Below are positions 53,948 through 62,197 of a stretch of DNA of 64,000 nt, one piece after another. The notes beneath the pieces are model-generated. The model searched no databases. It was not told the DNA's origin and saw nothing but the letters and a program-made list of their open reading frames with translations. Within the stretch, counting starts at the first letter, position 1. The number at the start of each line of letters is the position of its first letter. The DNA is from Pseudomonadota bacterium (lineage in GTDB: Bacteria; Pseudomonadota; Alphaproteobacteria; Rhizobiales; Phreatobacteraceae), in the NCBI GenBank assembly GCA_020161695.1, contig JAIUOO010000001.1:1-64000 (forward strand). Direction: 5' to 3'. The position numbers were made by a program, and so were the translations under genes.

Positions 53948-54412
53948 ATGTCATTGGAGACGGGCGACAAGGCACCCGCTTTCGCGCTGCCCGGCCTTGC
54001 CGGCGCAACGGTGCGGCTGGCCGACTTCAAAGGCCGCAAGGTCGCCCTGTTCTTCTATCCGAAAGCCAATACCAGCCTGTGCATCGCCGAGGCTCAGGAT
54101 TTCGAGCGGCTGACCGAAGCCTTCGCGGAAGCCGGAACCGCCGTGGTCGGCGTCTCCCGCGATCCGCTCAAGGCGGTCGAGAAATTCCGCGACAAGCAGA
54201 ACCTGACCCTGCCGCTCGCAACCGACGAGGCAGGCGGCATGCTCGAAGCCTATGGCGTCTGGGTCGAGAAGACACTCTACGGACGGCGCTTCATGGGCGT
54301 CGAGCGGGCGACATTCCTGATCGATGCGAAGGGCCGTATCGCCCGCATCTGGCGCAAGGTCCGGGTCAAGGGCCACGCCGAGGAGGTGCTCGCCGCCGCG
54401 CGGGCCCTGTGA
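53948..54412 (+). CDS. Thiol peroxidase / peroxiredoxin (BCP type)
   Basis: A 154-residue AhpC/TSA-family peroxiredoxin reducing peroxides. It starts GDKAPAFALPGLAGATVRLA, with the peroxidatic Cys45 in FFYPKANTSLCIAEAQDFE (T-x-x-C, here TSLC instead of the usual TPGC). The usual resolving Cys five residues later is missing, so it is a 1-Cys or intermolecular type. The ATG has GGAAGG upstream. It is followed 78 bp later by an M23 peptidase on the same strand. Confidence 0.88.
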   Translation: MSLETGDKAPAFALPGLAGATVRLADFKGRKVALFFYPKANTSLCIAEAQDFERLTEAFAEAGTAVVGVSRDPLKAVEKFRDKQNLTLPLATDEAGGMLEAYGVWVEKTLYGRRFMGVERATFLIDAKGRIARIWRKVRVKGHAEEVLAAARAL

Positions 54413-54490
54413 GCCCCAGGGCCGCGGGCACGGTTCGTTAACCTTAATCGGCGGTAATGCGGCGTCCCGTTCGCGTACGGATGTTCGCCG

Positions 54491-55825
54491 ATGTCCCATC
54501 AGGCCCACCGATATAACCGCGCCCAGCTCGCCCAGGAGGCCAATCTGCGCGCCCAGGTGCCTGCCGGCGCACTGACCCTTGCATGGCGCTCGGGCGGCGC
54601 CACCCGCACCACATCCCTTTCCATGGGCCTTGTCGGCACGCTCGGCGTGCTCGGTGCCGCGCTAAGCGTCTGGGGCGTCGCCGTCACCAGCTACCTCGCC
54701 TTCAAGGACGACATCGTGGGCGGCATGATGAGCCGTCAGGCGGCGGTCCAGCACGGCTACGAGGATCGCATCCGCGACCTGCGCGGCCAGGTCGACATGC
54801 TCACCAGCCGCCATCTCGTCCTCCAGAACGAGATGGATCAGCGTGTCGACCAGGTGGCCCGCCGGCAGGCCCTGCTGGAGACCCGCCAGTCGATCGTGGC
54901 ATCGCTGAACGAGCAGGTCGCGCCCGCGCGATCCGCGCCGCGCGCAACTCCGGTGCAATCCGTCGCCCCCATTCCGGCTTCGCGCCCCGGCGACACCGTT
55001 CGCCTCGCTCCCCCCGCCGAGCGCCACTCCCGGCTCGAATCGCGGCCGGCGCCGGTCGAACTCGCTGCCGCACGCGGCTTCGCCCTCGCCTCCGCGCCCG
55101 GGCGGCACGACACGATCGGCCGGGTGGAGCATTCGCTGGCGCGCGTCGAGCAGCATCAGCAGGCGGCACTTCAGGCGCTCGAAACGCGCACCGAACGCCG
55201 TGCACGGCGCATCCGCTCGGTGCTCACCGAACTCGGTCTCGGCGAGGCACGGGTCACGCGCGCGCCGGCTGCCTCGACCGCCGGCACCGGCGGCCCGCTC
55301 ATCCCGATCGCCCCGCCCTCGCCCGAAGCCTCGGCCTTCGAACGTCAGGTCTTCCGCGTGCAGAGTGTCATGCGCGAGAAGGAGCGCCTGAACCAGATCG
55401 TCGGGCAGGTCCCGCTTGGCCGGCCGCATGCCGGCGAACTCGAGCTTTCTTCCGGCTTCGGCGCGCGGCTGGACCCGTTCCTGCGCTCCTGGGCGATGCA
55501 TTCCGGCATCGACTTCCGCGGCGCGACCGGCGAGCCGGTTTTCGCCTCCGGCGGCGGCCGGGTGTCCCATGCCGGCCCGATGGGCGGCTACGGGCTGATG
55601 GTCGAAATCGACCACGGCAACGGCCTCTCGACCCGCTACGCCCACCTCTCCCGCATCGAGACCAGGGAGGGCGAGACGGTACGCGCCGGCCACCGGATCG
55701 GCCGCGTCGGCTCGACCGGCCGCTCGACCGGGCCGCATCTCCATTACGAAACCCGCATCAACGGCGATGCGATCGACCCGATGCGCTTCGTGCGCGCGGG
55801 CCTGAGGCTTGCCGAGGCCGACTGA
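54491..55825 (+). CDS. Membrane-anchored M23 family metallopeptidase (LytM domain)
   Basis: A 444-residue envelope protein. One transmembrane helix lies near residues 45-70 (MGLVGTLGVLGAALSVWGVA), followed by a coiled coil (75-145), a Pro/Ala-rich spacer, and a C-terminal LytM domain from about 310 with ELSSGFGARLDPFL, MHSGIDFRGATGEPV (His, Asp ligands), TRYAHLSR (His) and STGPHLHYETRING (His-x-His). With the ligands complete it is probably an active peptidoglycan endopeptidase, unlike the NlpD/EnvC activators. A TTAACCTT box lies 50 bp upstream. Confidence 0.9.
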   Translation: MSHQAHRYNRAQLAQEANLRAQVPAGALTLAWRSGGATRTTSLSMGLVGTLGVLGAALSVWGVAVTSYLAFKDDIVGGMMSRQAAVQHGYEDRIRDLRGQVDMLTSRHLVLQNEMDQRVDQVARRQALLETRQSIVASLNEQVAPARSAPRATPVQSVAPIPASRPGDTVRLAPPAERHSRLESRPAPVELAAARGFALASAPGRHDTIGRVEHSLARVEQHQQAALQALETRTERRARRIRSVLTELGLGEARVTRAPAASTAGTGGPLIPIAPPSPEASAFERQVFRVQSVMREKERLNQIVGQVPLGRPHAGELELSSGFGARLDPFLRSWAMHSGIDFRGATGEPVFASGGGRVSHAGPMGGYGLMVEIDHGNGLSTRYAHLSRIETREGETVRAGHRIGRVGSTGRSTGPHLHYETRINGDAIDPMRFVRAGLRLAEAD

Positions 55826-55905
55826 CCGGCCGCAACGCCCGAGCCGGTACACGTGCATGTCGTTCGACGGGCCGCCGTCGCCCGCGTCATCGAGGAGACA
55901 AGTCC

Positions 55906-57867
55906 GTGGCGGATCTGTTCATCGCCTGCCGTCGCGCCGACAAGGAGCGCACCGACATCGTCGCCGAGGCTCTGGCCGCGCTTCACGTCGCCGTTTCGCC
56001 GGACATCGAGGCCAAGGGCCGTGGCGTCGCCAAGGCGGTCCGCGAGGCCATGGCGAAGGCACGCGCCGTGCTGGTGCTCTGGCCGGCCGCCGTACTCGAC
56101 CCGACTGAGAACCACGCCGGCCTCGTCGGCCAGGCCCGCGCCGCCCAGGAACAGGGCAAGCTGGTCGCAGCCCGCCTCGAACCCTTCGCCACCGAGCGGC
56201 TGGAGTCGCCGTTCGGCCTCATGCCGGCGCCCGAGCTCGGTCCCTGGCTGGCCGATGCGGCCACCGCGGAGGGCAAGGCCGCGTGGGCGCAGCTTCTCGA
56301 CCTCGTCGGCACGGCCCTCGGCCGCCCCGGCCTCGCCGCTCTCGCCGCCGCCGTGGCCGCCGATGCCGGCAAGGCTGACGAGCCCGCGCAGCGCGACTTC
56401 GCGCGCAAATTCCCGGACGATATCGCGTCGGCGGCCATCTGGGCCCGCTTCGAGGCTGGCGAGCGCGAACGCTTCGCCGCCGAGTTCCGCAAGGCGCACG
56501 GCGTCCTGATCGAGCGCGGGCAGGCGGCGCAGGACCGCCTCAAGGCGACGCTGGACGGCTTTACCGGTTACCTCAAGGCGGTGCGCGCGGGGCAACCCGC
56601 CGTTGCACCCGACCCGAAAGACGCGATCGCCGACGGTGCCGCCGCCCTGCGCGACAGCGTCGCCCGCCTCTCCGCCGACAACGAGCGGCTGCAGACTGCG
56701 ATGGAGAAATCCAGAATCGCCCAGCTTGCCGCCGCCAAGGCAACGGGGCGCCTGCCGCTGCGCTGGGCCGGCATTTCGGCCGCCGCCTTCCTCGTCGGCT
56801 CGGTTGCGGCAGCCGGCATCACCGAGTTCGCCGGCCCCCTGCGCGGCGATTCCCATCCACGGATCGCCGAATTCTCGCGCCTCGCACACGAGCGCGCCGA
56901 ACTGGCGCAGGCATCGACCGTCGAACTGCCGCGCCTGCGCGAGGCCGCGCGGACGGCATCCCGCCGTGCCGAGACCGCTGAAGCGAACCTGCGCGTCGCC
57001 CGCACCCAGCTCGCGCACAGCCAGACGGAGCTGATCCAGCGGCAGAACCAGGCGGCCGAGGCCGGCAACCAGATGCGCCGCGCGCAGGCCGAACTCCAGA
57101 CCGTCCAGCAGGCGAGCCAGACGGCGGCGCAGACCGCAGAGCAACGCATTCAGGAGGCGATCAACCGCGCCAATGCTGCGGAGATCGAGGCGCGCGGCCT
57201 GCGCGAGGCACAGATCGCCGCGGCCCAGACGGCTCCGGCGGCTTCTCGCGACGTGACCGGTTCGGTGACGCCGCGCGTGGCCGCTCCGGAAGCCGCGCCG
57301 GCTGCCGGCCAGCCGCCCGCCCAACCGAACGAAACCACTGGCTCCATCCCCCCTGCTCCGCCGGCCGATGGTCCCTATCGCCACCGCCGCGACCGCTGGT
57401 CCTTCGATATCGGCCCGGACTTCCGGCTGGAAAGCGACAATGACCTGCCGGGCCCGGTGAATACCGTGCTGGTTCACGAGCGCAGCCCTGACGCCGTGGT
57501 CGTGATCAGCGCCAACAATGCCGGACAGATGGGCGCCTGCGCGGCGCAGGCCTGGTACTACGAGGCCATCGTGGAAGGTCCGCGCCAGCGCCGCGGGCAG
57601 GTCATGAACGATGCCGGCCTGCCGCCGCATGCCGGCGGCTTCCGAGGCTTCAGCGTGTCCGGGCGCGGCGTGCTGCATGGCGAGCGGTTCCGCACCGATC
57701 TCGACTATTACGACATCGTCGCGCAGAGCCGGAACGAGCCGGGCGTCGTCTATCTGATCCAGGCCCGCTACCCGCGCGCCATGGCGCGCGAGATGGTCCG
57801 CAGCGTCAACGAACTCTGGCGTTCGTTCCACATTTCCGGCCCGCGCGCCTATCCGACCCGCTGCTGA
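55906..57867 (+). CDS. TIR-like, single-TM, coiled-coil protein with unknown C-terminal domain
   Basis: A 653-residue protein starting at GTG 55906, with a GAGGAGA site upstream; the open frame extends further left through the M23 gene but is not coding. Residues 1-110 resemble a TIR domain (VADLFIACRRADKERTDIVA, then ARAVLVLWPAAVLDPTENHA). The position of the NADase Glu in canonical TIRs seems to be Gln (GLVGQARAAQE). A helical region follows to 285, then a transmembrane segment near 287-307 (WAGISAAAFLVGSVAAAGIT), a coiled coil (about 330-430), a Pro/Ala/Thr linker and a globular C-terminal domain of about 150 residues (RWSFDIGPDFRLESDNDLPG). The last is likely periplasmic. I recognise no named family. 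Confidence 0.8.
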   Translation: MADLFIACRRADKERTDIVAEALAALHVAVSPDIEAKGRGVAKAVREAMAKARAVLVLWPAAVLDPTENHAGLVGQARAAQEQGKLVAARLEPFATERLESPFGLMPAPELGPWLADAATAEGKAAWAQLLDLVGTALGRPGLAALAAAVAADAGKADEPAQRDFARKFPDDIASAAIWARFEAGERERFAAEFRKAHGVLIERGQAAQDRLKATLDGFTGYLKAVRAGQPAVAPDPKDAIADGAAALRDSVARLSADNERLQTAMEKSRIAQLAAAKATGRLPLRWAGISAAAFLVGSVAAAGITEFAGPLRGDSHPRIAEFSRLAHERAELAQASTVELPRLREAARTASRRAETAEANLRVARTQLAHSQTELIQRQNQAAEAGNQMRRAQAELQTVQQASQTAAQTAEQRIQEAINRANAAEIEARGLREAQIAAAQTAPAASRDVTGSVTPRVAAPEAAPAAGQPPAQPNETTGSIPPAPPADGPYRHRRDRWSFDIGPDFRLESDNDLPGPVNTVLVHERSPDAVVVISANNAGQMGACAAQAWYYEAIVEGPRQRRGQVMNDAGLPPHAGGFRGFSVSGRGVLHGERFRTDLDYYDIVAQSRNEPGVVYLIQARYPRAMAREMVRSVNELWRSFHISGPRAYPTRC

Positions 57868-57917
57868 CGGCCTGCCGCGGCCGCAAGCTCAAACATCCTG
57901 GGTCCGGCCCAAAAGGA

Positions 57918-57941
57918 AAAGGCCGCCCGAAGGCGGCCTTT
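57918..57941 (-). terminator. Rho-independent terminator after the first Omp25-like gene
   Basis: AAAGGCCGCC, loop CGAA, GGCGGCCTTT forms a perfect 10-bp stem with A and T runs outside. It lies 26 bp beyond the minus-strand Omp stop and 51 bp beyond the plus-strand TIR gene stop, so it can serve both. Confidence 0.88.
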
Positions 57942-57966
57942 CGCGATGCCGTTTTGTGGCTCGATA

Positions 57967-58701
57967 TCAGTAACGGGCGACGACCGCCGACGGGCCGGTC
58001 GAGAACAGGTAGCTCACGCCGAGACGCACCGTGTGGATCTGCGGCTTGATACGCTCCGAATAGCCAGAAACCGGGAAGATCACGGTCCGCGCGCCATAGT
58101 CGGTGTAGCGGTACTCCGCGCGCGCGGTCCAGTTCGGCGTGAAGGCGTATTCGATGCCCGCGCCGACCGTCCAGCCGGTGCTGCTGAAGCCGACGAACTC
58201 GTTGGGAGCCCGCGAAATCTGGGTGCCCTGGGCGCCCAGGAAGGCGACGCCACCCGTGGCGTAGAACAGAGCGCGATCGACAGCGAAACCGGCGCGGCCG
58301 CGAATCGACGCGTTCCAGCGATGGCGCACGCCATTGACGTCGCCACCGGAGCCGCCGTCGTTGCCGTTGATGCCGGACGCCTCGAGATCGGCCTCCAGAC
58401 CGAGCACGAACTGGTTGATCTGGTAGTTGAAGCCGACATGGCCGCCGCCAACGACGCCACTCTGGCCAGCATTCGCCTGAGCATTGGGGAAAGTCGTGGG
58501 ATTGACGATCACGAAGGTCCAAGGCTGCGTGGCGCGGCCCCAGCCATAGCCGATCTGGCCGCCGAGATAGAAGCCGGTCCAGTTGAACATCGGCGCGACG
58601 ACGGCGGCGGCGACGGGCCCGCGCGGCACACCGAGATCGGCGGCCTGGGCGCCGGAGGCGAGCGCGGCGGCTGCGACGCCGGCAAGCAGGAACTTCTTCA
58701 T
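57967..58701 (-). CDS. Outer-membrane beta-barrel protein, Omp25/Omp31-like (copy 1)
   Basis: A 244-residue outer-membrane protein. The signal peptide MKKFLLAGVAAAALASGAQA is followed by ADLGVPRGPVAAAVV and the family box FNWTGFYLGGQIGYGWG. Alternating hydrophobic strands continue to the C-terminal LGVSYLFSTGPSAVVARY, with the terminal aromatic needed for barrel assembly. The ATG at 58701 has the SD TCGGAGA; an upstream frame is not coding. It is the furthest-left of three paralogues in tandem. Such proteins stabilise the envelope in Hyphomicrobiales and are often abundant. Confidence 0.92.
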   Translation of the reverse strand: MKKFLLAGVAAAALASGAQAADLGVPRGPVAAAVVAPMFNWTGFYLGGQIGYGWGRATQPWTFVIVNPTTFPNAQANAGQSGVVGGGHVGFNYQINQFVLGLEADLEASGINGNDGGSGGDVNGVRHRWNASIRGRAGFAVDRALFYATGGVAFLGAQGTQISRAPNEFVGFSSTGWTVGAGIEYAFTPNWTARAEYRYTDYGARTVIFPVSGYSERIKPQIHTVRLGVSYLFSTGPSAVVARY

Positions 58702-58743
58702 GGCACGACTCTCCGAGTGGATCGGGTGTTGTTGTGGCAACCA

Positions 58744-58780
58744 GTTACCCTTCGGAATGTTTCTGGATTGTGGCACAATG
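58744..58780 (-). promoter_or_regulatory. Conserved upstream element of Omp copy 1
   Basis: On the minus strand the region contains CATTGTGCCACAATCC followed by CATTCCGAAGGGTAA. The same block, nearly base for base, precedes copy 2, and the 15-base part is present before copy 3. It lies 43-79 bp upstream of the start codon, as a promoter or leader element would. Confidence 0.55.
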
Positions 58781-58882
58781 CGGCGGACGCGCCCGTGTGC
58801 GGCACGCCGTTGCCCAATTGCAACATCCGGCAGGCTGACGCCACATCCGGATGCAATACGCGCCTCGGGCGCAGACAAACAA

Positions 58883-58906
58883 AAAGGCCGCCCGAAGGCG
58901 GCCTTT
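58883..58906 (-). terminator. Rho-independent terminator after Omp copy 2
   Basis: Same 10-bp stem and CGAA loop as the terminator after copy 1 (AAAGGCCGCC / GGCGGCCTTT), 23 bp beyond the stop of copy 2. Shared terminator sequence supports duplication of the whole transcription unit. Confidence 0.88.
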
Positions 58907-58929
58907 CATATTGGATGCCACGCCCGCGA

Positions 58930-59694
58930 TCAGTAGCGGGCGACCACCGCCGACGGGCCCGTCGAGAACAGATAGTTCACGCCGAGGCGGACAGTGTGGG
59001 TGTCGTTCTTGATCTGCCAGGCGCGATTGGTCGCGACGCTGCTGATGCCCGTGGAGGTCGCCGTGCCGAAATTGGCATAGAGGTACTCGACGCGGGCAGT
59101 CCAGTTCGAGGTGAAGGCGTACTCGATACCGCCGCCAACGGTCCAGCCCACACGGGTTCCGACCGCATTCGTATTGATCGTCACGCCGACATTGTCGAAC
59201 ACGTTGCTGCGGAAATCACCGATGGCCAGACCGCCCGTGACGTAGAACAGCGCGCGATCGGCGGCGAAGCCGAGACGGGCCCGGAGCGAGCCCTGCAGGC
59301 CGTCCCGCGTGCGCAGGAACGTGTCCGTCGACAGAGCGCTCGGACCGGCAGTGAAAGCAGAGCCGCGATAGCCGAGATCGGCTTCGATACCGAAGACCGC
59401 CGAATTCCACTGCCAGTTATAGCCACCGAGAATGCCGGCGGTCACGCCGGTGCGGCTGCCGCTCCAGAAATCGCCGAGGCCGTTATAGGCACCGGGTGAG
59501 GCACCCTGAACTTCGAGCGCGCTGGTGCGGGTCGACGTTCCGCCGACGAACACGCCCAGATAAAAGCCGGTCCAGTTGAACTGGGGCGCGACGACCACAG
59601 CGGCGACCGGACCGCGCGGAGCGCCAAGGTCGGCGGCCTGGGCGCCCGAAGCGAGAGCGGCGACCGCGACACCGGCAAGCAGGAACTTCTTCAT
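58930..59694 (-). CDS. Outer-membrane beta-barrel protein, Omp25/Omp31-like (copy 2)
   Basis: A 254-residue paralogue with signal peptide MKKFLLAGVAVAALASGAQA, then FNWTGFYLGVFVGGTS and the family end LGVNYLFSTGPSAVVARY, identical over the last dozen residues to copy 1. Internal sequence has diverged strongly, with larger surface-loop differences in the first third. The start at 59694 and the SD TCGGAGA mirror copy 1. Each copy has its own promoter block and terminator, so they are separate units. Confidence 0.92.
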   Translation of the reverse strand: MKKFLLAGVAVAALASGAQAADLGAPRGPVAAVVVAPQFNWTGFYLGVFVGGTSTRTSALEVQGASPGAYNGLGDFWSGSRTGVTAGILGGYNWQWNSAVFGIEADLGYRGSAFTAGPSALSTDTFLRTRDGLQGSLRARLGFAADRALFYVTGGLAIGDFRSNVFDNVGVTINTNAVGTRVGWTVGGGIEYAFTSNWTARVEYLYANFGTATSTGISSVATNRAWQIKNDTHTVRLGVNYLFSTGPSAVVARY

Positions 59695-59735
59695 GGCGTG
59701 ACTCTCCGATGGGTGTACTGTTGTTGTGTACAAGA

Positions 59736-59772
59736 GTTACCCTTCGGAATGTTTCTGGATTGTGGCGCAATG
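59736..59772 (-). promoter_or_regulatory. Conserved upstream element of Omp copy 2
   Basis: Minus strand: CATTGCGCCACAATCC then AGAAACATTCCGAAGGGTAA, at the same distance (about 43-79 bp) from the start codon as in copy 1, with one or two base changes. Confidence 0.55.
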
Positions 59773-59870
59773 TGGCGCTCGCCCTGTTACGCGGCGCATT
59801 GTTGCGAAAACGCCACATTCATGGATGGCAGCATAGCCGGACGCGCCGCCTGCTGCAGCGCTGGCAAGCA

Positions 59871-59895
59871 AAAGGCCGCCCGGGGCGGCCCTTCA
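59871..59895 (-). terminator. Terminator after Omp copy 3
   Basis: AAAGGCCGCC, CGGG, GCGGCCCTTC forms a GC-rich stem (6-8 bp) with a short T-run on the minus strand. It resembles the terminators of copies 1 and 2 but with a changed loop. It lies 21 bp beyond the stop of copy 3. Confidence 0.75.
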
Positions 59896-59915
59896 CGCGG
59901 ACGCTACGTCCGGGA

Positions 59916-60656
59916 TCAGTAGCGGGCGACGACCGCCGACGGGCCGGTCGTGAACATGTAGCTCACGCCCAGCCGCACGGTGTGCGTGTCGAGACGATGC
60001 GCGATCGAGCCACCGGCAAAGCCAGCCCCCAGCGTCGTCCGGGTGCCATAGTTGGCGTAGAGATACTCACCCCGAAGGGCGACGTTCGGCGTGACGGCGT
60101 AGGCCAGACCAGCGCCAACAGTCCAGCCAGCACGGGTTCCGCCAAACTGGGTGTTGGGGACACAGGCCGCGCCCGGTGCGGTTACACCGCAGCCCGTCGT
60201 TCCGATGAAGCTCACGCCGCCGGTGGCGTAAAGCAGCGCGCGATCAACCGCGAAGCCGGCAGTGGCCCGGATCGATCCATCCCAGTTCGCGCGAGCCTGG
60301 TAGGCGTTCGGCGCGAAGCCATTGATGGTGAAGGCCTTCGTGCCGGCGCTCAGCCACGACAGGTCGCCTTCGAGGCCAAGCACGAAATTATTGGCGAACT
60401 GATAGCGATAGCCAAGGTGGCCACCCAGTTTCACGCCCGAGAGGCTGCCCGAGGCCGTAAACGTGTTCCCCGGCTGCGCGAAGCTGTTCTGCGCCGAGTA
60501 GAAGCCAACATCCGCACCGACATAGAACCCGGTCCAGTTGAACACCGGGGCGACAACCACGGCGGCGACCGGGCCGCGCGGCACGCCGAGATCGGCAGCC
60601 TGGGCGCCGGAGACGAGAGCGGCGAATGCGGCACCGGCAAGAAGGAGCTTCTTCAT
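59916..60656 (-). CDS. Outer-membrane beta-barrel protein, Omp25/Omp31-like (copy 3)
   Basis: A 246-residue paralogue: MKKLLLAGAAFAALVSGAQA signal peptide, FNWTGFYVGADVGFYSAQNS, and the C-terminus LGVSYMFTTGPSAVVARY. It contains a Cys pair in a loop (TTGCGVTAPGAACVP), absent from copies 1 and 2, perhaps a surface disulphide. The SD is TCGGAGA, 8 bases before the ATG. The tandem arrangement with individual promoters suggests differential expression of interchangeable surface proteins. Confidence 0.92.
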   Translation of the reverse strand: MKKLLLAGAAFAALVSGAQAADLGVPRGPVAAVVVAPVFNWTGFYVGADVGFYSAQNSFAQPGNTFTASGSLSGVKLGGHLGYRYQFANNFVLGLEGDLSWLSAGTKAFTINGFAPNAYQARANWDGSIRATAGFAVDRALLYATGGVSFIGTTGCGVTAPGAACVPNTQFGGTRAGWTVGAGLAYAVTPNVALRGEYLYANYGTRTTLGAGFAGGSIAHRLDTHTVRLGVSYMFTTGPSAVVARY

Positions 60657-60701
60657 GGCACAATTCTCCGAGGGGGGATCGGCTATTGCTGCAGTAATCT
60701 A

Positions 60702-60737
60702 TTACCCTTCGGAATGCTCCCGAATAGTGGTTAAATG
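60702..60737 (-). promoter_or_regulatory. Conserved upstream element of Omp copy 3
   Basis: The 15-base core CATTCCGAAGGGTAA (60702-60716, minus strand) is identical to that of copies 1 and 2, 46 bp before the start codon. The flanking distal part has diverged (CATTTAACCACTATTC). Conservation of the core while the surroundings drift suggests function. Confidence 0.5.
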
Positions 60738-60847
60738 CGGCATTGATGGTATCATTTTGCCCGCTGTTGCCGCCATGCAACACAAATGCATGACAAACCC
60801 TACCATGGCACCTGCAGATCAAGGCTGCGGCGTTGCAGCATGAAAAA

Positions 60848-60870
60848 GGGCCGCCTCGCGGAGGCGGCCC
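60848..60870 (-). terminator. Rho-independent terminator after prfB
   Basis: GGGCCGCCTC, loop GCG, GAGGCGGCCC forms a perfect 10-bp stem, followed on the minus strand by a run of five T. It lies 26 bp beyond the prfB stop. Confidence 0.92.
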
Positions 60871-60896
60871 CTGGCCTTGCTGGCAATGCAGCAAAC

Positions 60897-62028
60897 TCAG
60901 TCGACGTCGTCGGTGTCGCCCGCCTTGGTGCCGTAGGCCTTCATGGCGAGCGTTGCCTCCATGAAGCCGTCGAGGTCGCCATCCAGCACATCCGAGGGCA
61001 CGCCGGAGGTCTTGCCGGTACGCAGGTCCTTCACGAGCTGATAGGGCTGCAGCACGTAGGAGCGGATCTGGTGTCCCCAGCCGATATCGGTCTTGGCTGC
61101 GAAGTCGGCGGCGGCGGCCTCCTCGCGGATCTTCAGTTCCCGCTCGTAGAGCTTGGCGCGCAGCATCTGCCAGGCGACGGCCCGGTTGGCGTGCTGGGAG
61201 CGCGAGCCTTCGGACACCACCATGACGCCGGTCGGATTGTGGACGAGCCGCACGGCCGACTCGGTCTTGTTGACGTGCTGGCCGCCGGCGCCGCCCGACC
61301 GCATCGTGTCAACGCGCACGTCGCTCTCGTTGATCTGGATGTCGATCTTGTCGTCGACCACCGGATAGACCGTGATCGACGAAAACGAGGTGTGGCGCCG
61401 CGCGTTCGAATCGAAGGGCGAGATGCGGACGAGACGATGGACCCCGGCCTCCGTCTTCAGCCAGCCATAGGCGTTGTGGCCCTTGATCAGCATGGTGGTC
61501 GACTTGATGCCGGCCTCTTCGCCCTGACTCTCCTCGACCACTTCAACCTTGTAGCCGCGCCGCTCGGCCCAGCGCGTGTACATGCGCATGAGCATGAGCG
61601 CCCAGTCCTGGCTCTCGGTACCGCCAGCGCCGGCATGCACTTCGAGATAGGTGTCGTTGGAATCGGCCTCGCCGGACAGCAGCGCCTCGAGCTGGAGGCG
61701 AGCGGCCTTGACGCGCGCGTCCTCGAGAGCCTTGGCGGCCTCGTTCAGCGTTGCATTGTCGCTCTCAGCCTCGGCGAGCTCGGCAAGTTCGAGATTGTCC
61801 GAGAGGTCGCGGTTGATCTCGGTCAGGGCGGTCATGCGAGCGTCGAGCGAATTGCGCTCCTGCATGACCTTCTGAGCCTTGTCCGGGTCGTTCCAGAGAT
61901 CGTTGGATTCGGCGAGGGCGTTCAGTTCTGCGAGGCGTTTGACGGAGACATCCCAGTCAAAGATGCCTCCTCAGGAGCCCGACCGACTCCTTGATGGCCT
62001 CGGCGGTGGCGACGATGTCGGCACGCAT
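60897..62028 (-). CDS. prfB: Peptide chain release factor 2, with programmed +1 frameshift
   Basis: The gene starts at ATG 62028, encodes 23 residues ([20 protein letters not shown]...) and meets an in-frame TGA at 61959-61957. Skipping one base in CTT-TGA-C puts the ribosome into the frame that runs [18 protein letters not shown] onward to 60897, giving about 376 residues. RF2 features are present: the SPF tripeptide in [12 protein letters not shown] and [15 protein letters not shown] with the catalytic GGQ. It recognises UGA and UAA. The autoregulatory frameshift is well established for prfB; low RF2 raises readthrough of the UGA. Confidence 0.95.
61956..61971 (-). promoter_or_regulatory. 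RF2 programmed frameshift site
   Basis: On the minus strand AGGAGG (61971-61966), three bases, then CTTTGAC (61962-61956). The internal Shine-Dalgarno at 3-base spacing and the CUU-UGA-C slip site equal the E. coli prfB layout (AGGGGG-UAU-CUU-UGA-C). Confidence 0.93.
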
Positions 62029-62136
62029 GGCGCTTTCCTACGGGGTTTGAAAAAGAGCGCGCACCCTAGTCACGAGGGGCGGCGTGTCAATGCGCCGGCT
62101 GCGCTCCCATTCCGCAATTCCGGCGCGAGGGCGCAA

Positions 62137-62164
62137 TTGACTTCCCTTTTAAGTTGTATTGAAT
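62137..62164 (+). promoter_or_regulatory. Possible promoter of the trypsin-like protease gene
   Basis: TTGACT at 62137-62142, a 16-base spacer and a weak TTGAAT at 62159-62164 lie 34 bp before the start codon, in an AT-rich island of otherwise GC-rich sequence. The -10 is poor, so the assignment is tentative. Confidence 0.3.
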
Positions 62165-62197
62165 CCCCCTTGCAACCACTCTTGGGGGGACCGGGAC

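Noticed and set aside
54583..55905. Upstream extension of the TIR-like frame through the M23 peptidase gene
   Set aside because: The extension is Arg/Pro-rich shadow sequence of the M23 gene; the GTG at 55906 with its own ribosome site starts the real protein.
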